A stretch of DNA of 39,269 nucleotides, taken from contig JACCWN010000089.1 in the NCBI GenBank assembly GCA_013697625.1, forward strand, positions 1 through 39,269, given 5' to 3'. This document shows, piece after piece, positions 17,061-25,942 of the stretch; the first letter of the stretch is position 1, and each line of letters starts with the position of its first letter. Under the pieces are notes generated by a model, which was not told where the DNA came from, made no database searches, and worked only from the letters and a program-made list of their open reading frames with translations. The position numbers and the translations under genes are program-made. This DNA comes from Legionella sp. GTDB lineage: Bacteria > Pseudomonadota > Gammaproteobacteria > Legionellales > Legionellaceae.

Positions 17061-18920
17061 TTACTTATGGGTCTTTGGTGATGTATTTTTTAGTTCATGG
17101 AGTAAGTCAGCAGTTCGAGATTTTTCAGTTGTAACTTTGACAAAATCTTTTTCAACTTGATTAACAGCTTCCAAAACACTAAGTGTGCTTGTTTTTAATT
17201 CTGTCAGTGCTTTAATTTTATCTAGCTTTTTTTTGGTATTGGGAAAAAACCCCCGGTTGATTTCTTTTTGTAATTTTTCAATTAACTCATTGATTTTATA
17301 TATTTGATCAGGGCTAAGTGTAAGCCCAGAATTTTGTCCTTCATTGGGTTTTGATTCTTTTCGTTTATTGAGTATGACAATTGCTTCATCATATGCCTTA
17401 TATTTTTTGATTGCATTGAGTGTTCGTGAACTGATAATTCCTTTTATCACATTGGGTTTTCTAAGCGCATCATCAACTGTTAGTTTATCGTCATTTAAAG
17501 CAGTTAAAGCTTCTACTTTCTCTCTTTTCCTAGCGATGTTCGGATAAATTCCTCGCTTGATTTCGTTCTTGATTTCTTGAATTAGAAGGTTGACATTATT
17601 TTTTTTCTCATCTGTCAGCTTTTGAATTGACTCATCGATTTTATAATTTTGAGTCGGCAATGAGGGAGGTGACGTATTACCTGTATTTGGTAAGGACCCT
17701 ATAGGTGCTGAGGCTATCGGTGGCGATGAGGAAGAGGAAGGTATAGTCCTAAGGGTATTTGGTAAGGGACCAAAAGGTGCGGAAGGAATAGGCAAAGGCA
17801 AAGGACCAGTTTCAATAGCATGAAAGGGTTTATGCTCTCCGTGTTCCTTTAAATAAATATTTGGGGCCTCTTGACTCGCTATACTCTCACCATACAAATT
17901 ATTATAAGGATTACTGACACTGTACCTGGTGGAATCCGCTATAGTGACCAATGTGTCATATTCTTGTTTTTCTTCCACGGATAAGTTACTTATTTTTTTT
18001 TCTTTCTCAGCTTTAGTTTCATCTTCCTTTGATCTTCTAATGGCTTCTTGTATTCTTTCTTCATATTCAAAAAGGCTAGTGGCAATGAGATCCGCTTGTG
18101 CTATAACATCCTTATTTTGCTCCACTGAATGTAGTGTTGCAACTCGTTTGTATGGTCCTCCAGCTTCATGAGTAGTTCTCATAGAGAAAGGATACCAGCC
18201 TTTCTCTATACTGAGCTCTGGGTACTTTAGTCTCAATGCCACCATGAGCTCTTCATAGTTTGAAGTCGGTTTGGGCGCAATAGTGAAATCACCATTTTTA
18301 TTCACAAAACCCATAAATTCTACTTCCATTTTCTCTCCATTTGGAGAAACTGTTTCTTGCCAAGGATGGCTACCATTTGAAAAGTGTTTTAATTCAGGAG
18401 CCACCAAAGGTTGCTTAATTGGTGTGACAGTTTCTTGAGAAGTTTTTTTATTTGGTGGAGTTGGAATAACCACTTTATCAAATAATTGCTGAACTTTTTT
18501 GACGGCGGCTGGTTCTTGTCCGGTAGTTTTTAACAATTGGCTTAAACTCTCGATATATCCAGCTCCTTTATTCCTGGCCAGTAATTTTAATTCACTTATA
18601 ATTTCTTTTTCTGGTGTTTGAACATTTTTAATTAAACCATTCAGTATATCTATCTTTTCTTGTTTATATGTTTTAAATAATTCCAGAAGCTTTTCAGTGT
18701 CTTCATCCTTAGCCTTTGAACTTAAAAAATTCATTAACAAATCCATATATCCATCTTCAGGCCAAGTTTTATTGTCTATTCTTTTGAACTCTTCTTGTAT
18801 AGCATTATTTTGGTTTACTTTAACTTCTCGTTGAAGCTGTAGCATCCTGAGTAATTTTTCAGCCACTCTTGATATTCCTGTCGGCGTATTCTCATATTCT
18901 GGCATGGGCAACTCACTCAT
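17061..18920 (-). CDS. hypothetical Lys/Glu-rich protein (619 aa) with a duplicated C-terminal helical module
   Basis: No known family is recognised. The N-terminal 180 residues are helical and charged. Residues about 190-280 form a compact segment (VEFMGFVNKNGDFTIAPKP). A Pro/Ser-rich disordered region (about 375-425) contains two related pieces, SAPFGPLPNT and SAPIGSLPNT. Then a helical module occurs twice: from about 425 (YKIDESIQKL... IKRGIYPNIARKREKVEALT) and from about 540 (YKINELIEKLQKEINRGFFP, then NTKKKLDKIKALTELK). Each copy follows I/L-x-EI-x-RG-x-x-PN-x-x-x-K-x-x-K-x-x-AL-T-x-L. No signal peptide or membrane segment. The build suggests a Dot/Icm-type effector; that is inference. 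It follows the next broken gene on the same strand. Confidence 0.65.
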   Translation of the reverse strand: MSELPMPEYENTPTGISRVAEKLLRMLQLQREVKVNQNNAIQEEFKRIDNKTWPEDGYMDLLMNFLSSKAKDEDTEKLLELFKTYKQEKIDILNGLIKNVQTPEKEIISELKLLARNKGAGYIESLSQLLKTTGQEPAAVKKVQQLFDKVVIPTPPNKKTSQETVTPIKQPLVAPELKHFSNGSHPWQETVSPNGEKMEVEFMGFVNKNGDFTIAPKPTSNYEELMVALRLKYPELSIEKGWYPFSMRTTHEAGGPYKRVATLHSVEQNKDVIAQADLIATSLFEYEERIQEAIRRSKEDETKAEKEKKISNLSVEEKQEYDTLVTIADSTRYSVSNPYNNLYGESIASQEAPNIYLKEHGEHKPFHAIETGPLPLPIPSAPFGPLPNTLRTIPSSSSSPPIASAPIGSLPNTGNTSPPSLPTQNYKIDESIQKLTDEKKNNVNLLIQEIKNEIKRGIYPNIARKREKVEALTALNDDKLTVDDALRKPNVIKGIISSRTLNAIKKYKAYDEAIVILNKRKESKPNEGQNSGLTLSPDQIYKINELIEKLQKEINRGFFPNTKKKLDKIKALTELKTSTLSVLEAVNQVEKDFVKVTTEKSRTADLLHELKNTSPKTHK

Positions 18921-19086
18921 TAGACATTAAATATGGTTTCACTTTAAATTATAGCATAAGATGCAATTCGATAAGCGTAAATTATCAATATGAAAGAAAT
19001 TATCAACTTAGATTATTTAGCTCTGCATTCTGTTTGTGACCCTAATTAGGCTATCGCTACATCCATCCTATAGTTGTTATTTTCAA

Positions 19087-19829
19087 TTACATGTTACTCA
19101 TGTGCAGATGCGGTGTTTTGATTTCAGATTCCGAAAAAGAATATAAGGCCCCTCGATTTGCAAGATTAGCAATTTGAGCCGCAATAAAAAAAGCAATTTT
19201 ATAAAGTAACCATAGGTATATAGGAAAAATAAATTTTTCTTCTGTGTCATCTAAGGTATTTATTATTTTATGTTCGGTGTTTGCATAAATTGTAGCATTA
19301 TGCAAGGCCATTACGGTTTGCCCTGTGTTGGGAAAGGGTAAAGCTGTAGCAGCATCTATTTTTTCTTGACTTATCTCAAAATCCCAGTTAAGCAATGATA
19401 GGTAAAGTCATATAATTGTTGACGATAATAACCGCATTGAATGTCATTCAACTCTGATAGTTCATCGATTTTTTTTATTGTCTGAGGAGGCTTTTCTTCT
19501 AATCCTCTGGGAACAGGGACTAAAAGATCCATTAAGCCATTCTTTTGAAACACTTCTATCAATTTATTTCTATTGTCTTTGGTAAGCGCTTTCATGGTTT
19601 GCTGATGGCAAGGTGAACTTAATTGTTGAATATCCTGTTTTGTTTGAGAATCTAAGGGCAAACCACTGAGCGATTGGTGTAATGCGGACAATTCATTTGA
19701 AGTTAATTGACGGACGTCTTTGAAACTTTCAGTGAGTACATTGAAAGCATTATAATAATTTTTGTCTGTCAAAATGTCATTACTAGGCTCTGGTTGGTTA
19801 TTAAATAAAGAATGTTTAGGTATAGCCAT
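19087..19829 (-). pseudogene. hypothetical protein split by a one-base frameshift
   Basis: Two minus-strand frames, 152 residues (from MAIPKHSLFNNQPEP at 19829) and about 102 residues (ending at 19087), overlap by 25 bases. If the GGG at 19383-19385 (CCC on +) were GGGG, the frames would join as ...HCLTGDFEISQEKIDAA..., giving one protein of about 247 residues. The first half is helical and Gln/Leu-rich. The second half has a hydrophobic segment (YLWLLYKIAFFIAAQIANLA) that could be a membrane helix. The second frame has only a TTG start and no ribosome binding site, which supports a single broken gene. Family not recognised; it belongs to the same-strand block of effector-like genes. Confidence 0.55.
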
Positions 19830-19895
19830 GATGTATGCTAGATTTGGTTATTTAATTGGCATTATATCATATAAAAGCGCAGAAACAATGGTTGT

Positions 19896-20150
19896 GTGGA
19901 ACTTTTACCACCCAGGACTTCCCTTCTAAAAAAAGCCAATATAACCCAATTTAGATGGCATGATTTGTGGCACCATTTTGCTAGTAAATTGGTTATGGCA
20001 GACATTGATCTTAATACTGTCAGAGAGTTACTTGGTCATTCTGATATTAAAATGACACTAAGGTATGCACATTTAGCGCCAGAGCATACAATTAATGCGG
20101 TTAGGAAAATTGAATGGTTACCGCAGGTCAATTGTCCTCTTGTCGTATAA
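19896..20150 (+). pseudogene. C-terminal fragment of a tyrosine recombinase (phage integrase family)
   Basis: The reading frame contains [20 protein letters not shown], then [20 protein letters not shown]. This is the C-terminal end of the XerC/D-type catalytic domain, with the box II HxLRH region, the LGH(S/K) motif and the nucleophile Tyr in MTLRYAHL. The box II Arg is replaced by Trp (HDLWHHFAS where HDLRHxFAS is expected), which should abolish catalysis. Everything upstream, including box I Arg and the core-binding domain, is missing. The apparent GTG start is accidental. It is the scar of a mobile element next to other decayed genes. Confidence 0.85.
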
Positions 20151-20205
20151 CTAAGCTCATTTTCTAGTGGAGGGTTAATACTGTGTTCAACTAAGGAATG
20201 TTTCA

Positions 20206-20362
20206 GGTAAAACAGGCCCCTATCTTTTATATTCAGCGGTACGTATTAAATCCATGCTTCAAAAAGCTAATAAACTTGAGCAAAACAATCTAAAAATTTT
20301 ACCATCCGTAAATTTATTAGAAGAGAACTTCAATTAATGTTTACCAGGTTACCCAAGGCTAT
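20206..20362 (+). pseudogene. 157-base displaced copy of an internal part of argS
   Basis: This stretch matches argS bases 25069-25227 in the same orientation. By eye it has two substitutions and two single-base deletions; the deletions shift the frame. Homology starts at AGGTAAAACAGG and ends at AAGGCTAT, with unrelated sequence on both sides. It codes for nothing and is a duplication or recombination scar. Confidence 0.95.
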
Positions 20363-20434
20363 CAACACCCTCCCCTAGGCATCGCAAGCCATTTAATGTA
20401 CAATATTGACACATAATTTATTGAGAGTGGCCTG

Positions 20435-20716
20435 ATGAAAAAGAAAACTATTGCACTGGTCATAGGGATTGTTGGTTCTGGTGTGTCTGGAGGTCTGATT
20501 CTTGGGCAGATACTCAATGTTGGGCTGCTTTCTGTTGGTAGTGTTATCTTTGCAGGTTTAACGACTGCTGCTGTATTAACGGGGTTTGGTTTACTTGCTG
20601 TTTCTGCCGTATTGATTGGTATAGGCTGCTATCAATTATGGAAAAGCCGTGCTAAAAAGCAGTATGCCTCCAGTGAGCGTTTATTGAATGAATTTTCCTC
20701 TAACTCAACCAGGTAA
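20435..20716 (+). CDS. small two-helix membrane protein (93 aa)
   Basis: Residues 6-35 and 38-67 are Gly/Val/Leu-rich hydrophobic segments (ALVIGIVGSGVSGGLILGQI and AGLTTAAVLTGFGLLAVSAV), followed by a basic and Ser/Asn-rich tail (WKSRAKKQYASSERLLNEFS). It should be an inner-membrane or target-membrane protein with a cytosolic tail. Glycine-rich hairpins of this kind occur in Legionella effectors that insert in host membranes, but the family is not recognised. Its TAA at 20714-20716 is in the same frame as the next gene, so it may be the front part of a longer interrupted protein. Confidence 0.55.
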   Translation: MKKKTIALVIGIVGSGVSGGLILGQILNVGLLSVGSVIFAGLTTAAVLTGFGLLAVSAVLIGIGCYQLWKSRAKKQYASSERLLNEFSSNSTR

Positions 20717-20734
20717 TACCTCTTAAATCTTCTG

Positions 20735-21658
20735 CCGAGGGTTGTCTTACAACATGATATTACTAAATTTTTAGGTGATACTGATGTAGGAGCATTCGCT
20801 TCCAGTAACAAAGCGATGCGTAGTTTTTTGCAACCGCACCGAATGCTTTCTCCCTTATTACGTTTTGTAGTAACGGGTAACGAGGCCCGGGTTATTCAAA
20901 TTTTAAAAAGCTACCCTGAGTTGGTAGTGAGACAGGGCTTCGTCACGGATAACTCTGGGCGCAGCTTTCCAAGAGCATCTGCCGCAGAATTGGTTCGCTG
21001 GTGCGGGGATTTGCGGTATATGGCAAATGCCATGCTGGATGTACTTCTGCACTTATCTGATCAAAAATTAGCAGAACAGATAAGGATTAAATGGGTTGAT
21101 CAAAACGCGTCCTATGATCAAGAGGGCGGGCTCGTTTGTGTGTTGCCTGGAAGGACAGAACCGGAAAAGCCATCCCTGGCCTTTAGTTTGGCTCCTTTGC
21201 TACGGGAACTGAAAGCCTATGTTGACAATTTTGATATGATGAATTGGCTACAGAGGGATGCGCAGTGGTGTACCAAAGTCGGCGCTGAGCAGTTTTTATT
21301 GACCGCTATCTATCTGCAGCATTACTGCAACCCGGATGTACCCTTTTATCCCAAACCATCATTTGACAAGCCAACATTTCCAAGGGTTTTAACGATTTTT
21401 AATTATATTACTGGTAGATCGCAGGGCGTGTGGAATCGGTCTGGGCCCGGCACTGGTCTTAGTCTGGATTTTGGTATTTTGGGTGCTGGGATGGGGCGAC
21501 GTGAGTGGGGTGGGGCGGCGCAGCAGGATTTGGACGTGCTTGGCGCATGTGAAGAAAGAACACGACTCGACCTCAACCTCTTTAAGAGGAGATTGGGAAA
21601 GCCATTAAATCAGCAGCTGGAAGCAGAATCAAAGTCTTCGCATTATCCAGGTTCTTAA
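20735..21658 (+). pseudogene. F-box-like protein without a start codon, probably truncated
   Basis: The frame is open from 20717, directly after the TAA of the 93-residue gene and in the same frame. It reads LPRVVLQHDITKFLGDTDVG, then AFASSNKAMRSFL, which resembles an F-box (LPxEVxxxIxxFLxxxDxxxxxxxNKxxR). No ATG, GTG or TTG precedes this motif; the first ATG (20816) lies after it and would give a 280-residue protein lacking the F-box. The body is helical (LLRFVVTGNEARVIQILKSY recalls an ankyrin-like or helical linker). The C-terminus runs into the opposite-strand reverse transcriptase remnant at 21582-21658 and is probably not native. F-box effectors recruit host SCF ubiquitin ligases in Legionella. 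G+C is visibly higher than in the flanks, which suggests acquired DNA. Confidence 0.5.
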
Positions 21659-22623
21659 GCGCTTGGGATAACAGTGCTGCGGCATAAGCCGCCGGCGCCG
21701 ATGTCCAACACACTTTTAAAAATGCTATGAGTAGTTCATGATATTCCCAGCTTCCTGACGTTCTTACCCACCACGTGCACCAACGATACAAGTAACTTTT
21801 GATCCTCGGGGGAGATACCCCACTTTCGACCATTTGTTTAACATGCTCGCGTGCCTTGCGCAAAGTTCTTGCATGCGGAACTATGTTATCCGGCGCAGGT
21901 AATGACTGCTTATCTGTCTCCACCCCCCCACAATAAGCATAAATAATGCTCATTAGCACTCAAAGAATTGGAAGCAGCCTTAGCCTGTGTCACTGTGGTG
22001 TTATCCAGGGGTCGCGTCCCCAGATAGTCTATTCCTAAAAAATGAAATCCTTGTGAGATGTGACCTATGCGTGTTTTTTTCCCAGATAAGCTTAAGCGTC
22101 TTTCCGCTAATACAGAAAATAACAAGCGCTTACAGCGATTTAGCTGACGCAAGCTTCTACACAGGATTATAATATCATCTTGATAACGGATGTAGGTCAC
22201 GTTCAAGGTGTTAAACGCATCATCCAATGGCTTTAAATAGAGGCCACTAAAAAATTGTGAAAGTGGACCTCGCAAGGCAATGCCTGAGTTGGGATTTTTA
22301 TACCCTCGCGGTGTTTCTATAGGATTTGTAATAATTTCCTCAAGCATTGCTTGAAGCTTAGGGTCGTCGTAATATTTTTTCACATCCTCAATTAGCTGAT
22401 AGTGTGGGATGGATTTGTAAAAGGATTTGATGTCAGCGCGGATAATGTACTTTGGTGGCTTATCTCTCAGAACCTGTCGGACACGTTGTGTAGCAAGCTT
22501 TACACCATTAGGGCCCTGCAAGTGATAGCAGTTTGGATTCATCACATGGGAGAAAGTGGGTTTTAGTTGCTTAAGTATTACATGCTGCAGAATACGGTCA
22601 GATACGTGTAGCTCATCAACCAT
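21582..22623 (-). pseudogene. reverse transcriptase (group II intron-like RT family), frameshifted
   Basis: The first frame (21910-22623, 237 residues) has RT motifs in order: YIIRADIKSFYKSI (motif A Asp), GIALRGPLSQFFSGLYLKPL, YIRYQDDIIIL (the YxDD catalytic box), LSGKKTRIGHI and HFLGIDYLG. The second frame (21582-21959) continues with a C-terminal helical domain (VPHARTLRKAREHVKQMVES). The frame changes at a run of seven C on + (21923-21929); six would restore it. The N-terminal RT0/RT1 part seems short, although AAGGA stands before the ATG. No intron RNA domains, maturase zinc finger or retron RNA were seen. The last about 25 codons overlap the F-box-like gene on the other strand. It is most probably inactive, unless slippage at the homopolymer rescues it. 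Confidence 0.8.
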
Positions 22624-22655
22624 CTAATCCTTAAAATAATGACGCCGCAGGTGAC

Positions 22656-23000
22656 GTGGTGTATAACTGCCATCTTTTACTGATTGGACGCCTTCGACCC
22701 AAAAAAGCGTTACCTTTATTTTTATCTAGTATTGGCTTATTATGTATGGGCATTACCGATACTATTTTCTGCTCTTGGGTGGATACAAATGCTCTTATCG
22801 CGCAATCACTAGCTTCTTTTATCTATTTAACGGAATTTATGACTCTTGTTGCCTTCGTATTTCCGATTGCAAATTTAGTTGCCCTTAAACCTAAAGACAG
22901 TTGTAGTATATTGAAGTCAGGATTAATTCTGGTATGTTCTCTCGCCTTATTAATTATCTTTACTAACAGTATTTTTAATTCAGAACTATGCTGTATTTAA
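22656..23000 (+). pseudogene. hydrophobic fragment, possibly part of a multi-pass sensor domain
   Basis: The 114-residue frame starts only with GTG and without a ribosome binding site. It has three to four membrane segments: ALPLFLSSIGLLCMGITDTI, a middle one (IAQSLASFIYLTEFMTLVAF), and LKSGLILVCSLALLIIF. The LPLxLxxIGLLxxGIxDxIF...ATN-like layout recalls the N-terminal multi-pass sensor regions of some GGDEF/EAL proteins, but no cytosolic output domain follows. I regard it as an internal fragment of such a gene, with low certainty about the family. Confidence 0.35.
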
Positions 23001-23477
23001 ATGCTTTATTAGAGGGAAATCTCCTAAGATGGCACCTACGTATTCAGGTTCGCCATTTTTAACAAAACCATTTCTTTCATAAAAGTTTTTTGCTGTTATT
23101 GTACTTACAACTAAGAGTGTTTGGATTCCTAATGATTTCGCAATATGTTCCATTTCCTTCAATAAGACTTTACCAAGACCTTTATAGATATGAGAAGGAA
23201 GAACATAATTTAATAATATTTCCCCATCTTTATTCATTAAAACAAAACCTGAAAGTTTACCTTTAGAGGTATCAAGGGCGACTAAAGATATATTATTAGT
23301 TGAGTTGATCCATTGAGACATATTTTCTGGGGTTTTATTTGCCAGCCATTCTTTCATAATCAGGGGGTCATTATTATAATCAGCTGCGCAATTCATAGTT
23401 ATAGATTCTATTAATAGGTCGCATAGCTCTTTACTATGTTCTGACGATGGAGTAATAACTTTAAAATTGGCTAACAT
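22986..23477 (-). CDS. GNAT-family N-acetyltransferase
   Basis: The 163-residue protein has the GNAT fold signatures: LVALDTSKGKLSGFVLMNKD (beta 2-3), then ILLNYVLPSHIYKGLGKVLL, containing the acetyl-CoA pyrophosphate loop (Q/R-x-x-G-x-G/A, here YKGLGK), and ITAKNFYERNGFVKNGEPEY, the usual C-terminal motif B. It transfers an acetyl group from acetyl-CoA to an amine; the acceptor cannot be read from sequence. Its last residues overlap the end of the membrane fragment on the other strand by 15 bases. It is divergent from argS, with 221 bases between the starts. Confidence 0.85.
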   Translation of the reverse strand: MLANFKVITPSSEHSKELCDLLIESITMNCAADYNNDPLIMKEWLANKTPENMSQWINSTNNISLVALDTSKGKLSGFVLMNKDGEILLNYVLPSHIYKGLGKVLLKEMEHIAKSLGIQTLLVVSTITAKNFYERNGFVKNGEPEYVGAILGDFPLIKHLNTA

Positions 23478-23698
23478 TATGGGCGGCTCATCGTTAATAT
23501 TTACGTATAATATCTGTAAACGCTAATTGTTTCCAAATATCTTTAAGGTAAATGCTCAAAAGAATTAGGATCAGGGCTTAGGATACATATAAATGACACA
23601 AATATATCATTTGTTACCCTAATATTAAATATTTGTACAGTAATTGTGTCAAAGATATATTGTGGTAAATAATACTTATAAGAAAAAAAGAGATACAT

Positions 23699-25441
23699 AT
23701 GAACGAATTGTTTGATGATAAGATTAGTCAGATTTTCCAAAATGCAATTGAAATGCTTGGCTATAATACTCAGTATGCAAAAGTTGTATCATCGTCTCGT
23801 CCTGAATTAGGACACTTTCAATGCAATGCCGCTATGTCTTTAGCCAAGGAAATTGGTAAAAATCCTTTTGAAATCGCAAATAATATTGTCGAACTTATTT
23901 CCAAAAATGAATGGTTCACCAATGTAAACATTGCTAGGCCAGGTTTTATAAATTTCTCAGTTTCATCTGATTATTTAGCCAATTGGTGTAATCAACTGGT
24001 TTTGGATCATCGTTCTGGTTGCCCCATTGTTGTTGATAAAAAGAAAGTGGTTATTGATTTTGGTGGCCCTAACATTGCTAAGCCAATGCATGTGGGACAT
24101 ATCAGGTCTACTGTAATTGGGGATTGTCTACAGCGTATATATCGATTTTGCGGTGATGAAGTAATAAGTGATATTCATTTGGGCGATTGGGGTACACAAA
24201 TGGGTATGCTAATTGAAGCTATGAAAAAGAAGATGCCTGAAGCAGACTATTTTAATGATGCCTTTGAAGATGATTACCCTCATTCATCACCTGTCACCGT
24301 AGATGAACTATCAGCTCTCTATCCTCAAGCCGCAGCTTTATGTAAAGCCGATGAAATAGAAATGCAAAAAGCCAGGACATCCACCTTAGAACTTCAAAAA
24401 AAGAAACGAGGGTTAGTCGCTTTATGGACTCATTTTGCCAATATTTCAATCGAGTCATTAAAAAAAGATTTTAATGAACTGGGTGTAACATTTGATTTAT
24501 GGAATGGTGAAAGCACCGTCCACGATCTGGCAGAGAGCTTAATTGAAACACTGATAGAAGATAAAATTGCCGTAGAAAGCAATGGCGCAACTATAATTGA
24601 ATTAGAGGAAGATATGCCTCCTTTAATATTAAAAAAGTCTGATGGGGCTTTTATGTACGGCACAACAGATTTAGCGACTATAGTTGAAAGAGTAAATACT
24701 ATTAATCCAGATTTAATTTTATATGTAGTCGATAAACGCCAGTCTCTTCATTTCAAACAAGTGTTCCAAGCAGCAAAAAAATGCCAACTAGCTGATTCTG
24801 TTATTTTAGAGCACGTGGGTTTTGGCACGGTCAATGGCTCAGACGGTAAACCATTCAAGACCAGAGGCGGTGGAACTATGAGTCTGAAGGATTTAATTAA
24901 AGAAGCCAAAGTTAAGGCTGGCTCTCGTTTTAATAATAATGATATAGACGAGGATTTAAAAAATGACATCGTTAACAAAGTTGCCTTATCAACATTAAAA
25001 ATTGCCGACTTATCAAACCCCAGAAGCTCTGATTATATATTTGATTTAAATGTTGCCTCACAATTTGAAGGTAAAACAGGCCCCTATCTTTTATATTCAG
25101 CAGTACGTATTAAATCCATGCTGCAAAAAGCTAATAAACTTGAGCAAAACAATCTAAAAATTTTACCATCCGTAAATTTATTAGAAGAGAACCTTCAATT
25201 AATGTTTACCAGGTTACCCAAGGCTATAAGTACTGCTTATACTAAATTTGAGCCTCATCATTTATGTGATTTTGCCTTTGAACTTGCCTCAGCTTATAAC
25301 CGCTTCTATGCCTCCTGTAATGTTCTTTCAGAAGAAAATTTTGCGCTTCGTAATTCTCGTTTAGCAATGTCCACTTTAACGCTCAAACAAATGCTTTTAA
25401 TCTTTGATATTTTGGGTTTGGAAGTTCCACAAAGAATGTAA
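23699..25441 (+). CDS. argS: arginyl-tRNA synthetase
   Basis: The 580-residue protein matches class I ArgRS in length (E. coli 577). It has the N-terminal Add1-type domain (residues 1-110), FGGPNIAKPMHVGHIRSTVI with the HIGH-type motif HVGH (about 130), the IHLGDWGTQMGML stretch, FGTVNGSDGKPFKTRGGGTM (KMSKS-loop equivalent, about 375-395) and the all-helical DALR anticodon-binding domain at the C-terminus (from about 460). It charges tRNA-Arg and is essential. It ends with TAA at 25439. Part of it (bases 25069-25227) is also present as a decayed copy at 20206-20362. The ribosome binding site is weak and purine-rich (AAAAAAAGAG). Confidence 0.96.
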   Translation: MNELFDDKISQIFQNAIEMLGYNTQYAKVVSSSRPELGHFQCNAAMSLAKEIGKNPFEIANNIVELISKNEWFTNVNIARPGFINFSVSSDYLANWCNQLVLDHRSGCPIVVDKKKVVIDFGGPNIAKPMHVGHIRSTVIGDCLQRIYRFCGDEVISDIHLGDWGTQMGMLIEAMKKKMPEADYFNDAFEDDYPHSSPVTVDELSALYPQAAALCKADEIEMQKARTSTLELQKKKRGLVALWTHFANISIESLKKDFNELGVTFDLWNGESTVHDLAESLIETLIEDKIAVESNGATIIELEEDMPPLILKKSDGAFMYGTTDLATIVERVNTINPDLILYVVDKRQSLHFKQVFQAAKKCQLADSVILEHVGFGTVNGSDGKPFKTRGGGTMSLKDLIKEAKVKAGSRFNNNDIDEDLKNDIVNKVALSTLKIADLSNPRSSDYIFDLNVASQFEGKTGPYLLYSAVRIKSMLQKANKLEQNNLKILPSVNLLEENLQLMFTRLPKAISTAYTKFEPHHLCDFAFELASAYNRFYASCNVLSEENFALRNSRLAMSTLTLKQMLLIFDILGLEVPQRM

Positions 25442-25942
25442 GGAATAAGATGCTTGAAAAAAAAATCATTAATGTGCTTTTTAATAAATGATGAAAATAC
25501 CAGCATTGATAGCTTCAAAACATTTACTTTATTTTAATTTAGCAGAAACCCCATATATAATTAATAAGATTATATTCGTACTATATATTTTGCTCCCCTA
25601 AGTTTTTAAATGAAAGAAGATTACCATATGTTTTACTGATTAATTTCATTAAGTAATTCTTATTTTAAAAACCAATTTAATTTGAGACGAGAAATTTAAG
25701 ATATTCTGAATTTGTTAAGATATAATTATAAGGGAATGAAGATCAAGATCATACCTATACGTCTATTCTAATGCTTATCAAGCTCGCTGTAGAAACCAGT
25801 CTCCTTAATAATTGTAATTACAAATGCATTACTATTAGGTTATATCTTATACCCGCATCTATATTGAAACATTCTATTTGCACCCTATATGCACCCTGAA
25901 ATGTGTTTCTTTTTAGATTCTTTTCTTAACCTATTGATTCAA
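25442..25942. other. long AT-rich intergenic region between argS and tRNA-Met
   Basis: About 500 bases without a credible gene. It contains a direct repeat TGCACCCT at 25879-25886 and 25890-25897 close to the tRNA 3' end. Regions next to a tRNA 3' end are favoured integration targets, so this may be the leftover of a lost element; no integrase remnant was found here. Confidence 0.4.

Noticed and set aside
20816-22623. Diversity-generating retroelement made of the reverse transcriptase and the neighbouring variable-looking protein
   Set aside because: No template/variable repeat pair with adenine-biased differences was seen, and the RT motif GIALRGPLSQ fits group II-like RTs better than DGR RTs.
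21500-22700. Group II intron around the reverse transcriptase
   Set aside because: No domain V-like hairpin or GUGYG-type 5' end was recognised, and the 3' end runs into another gene.
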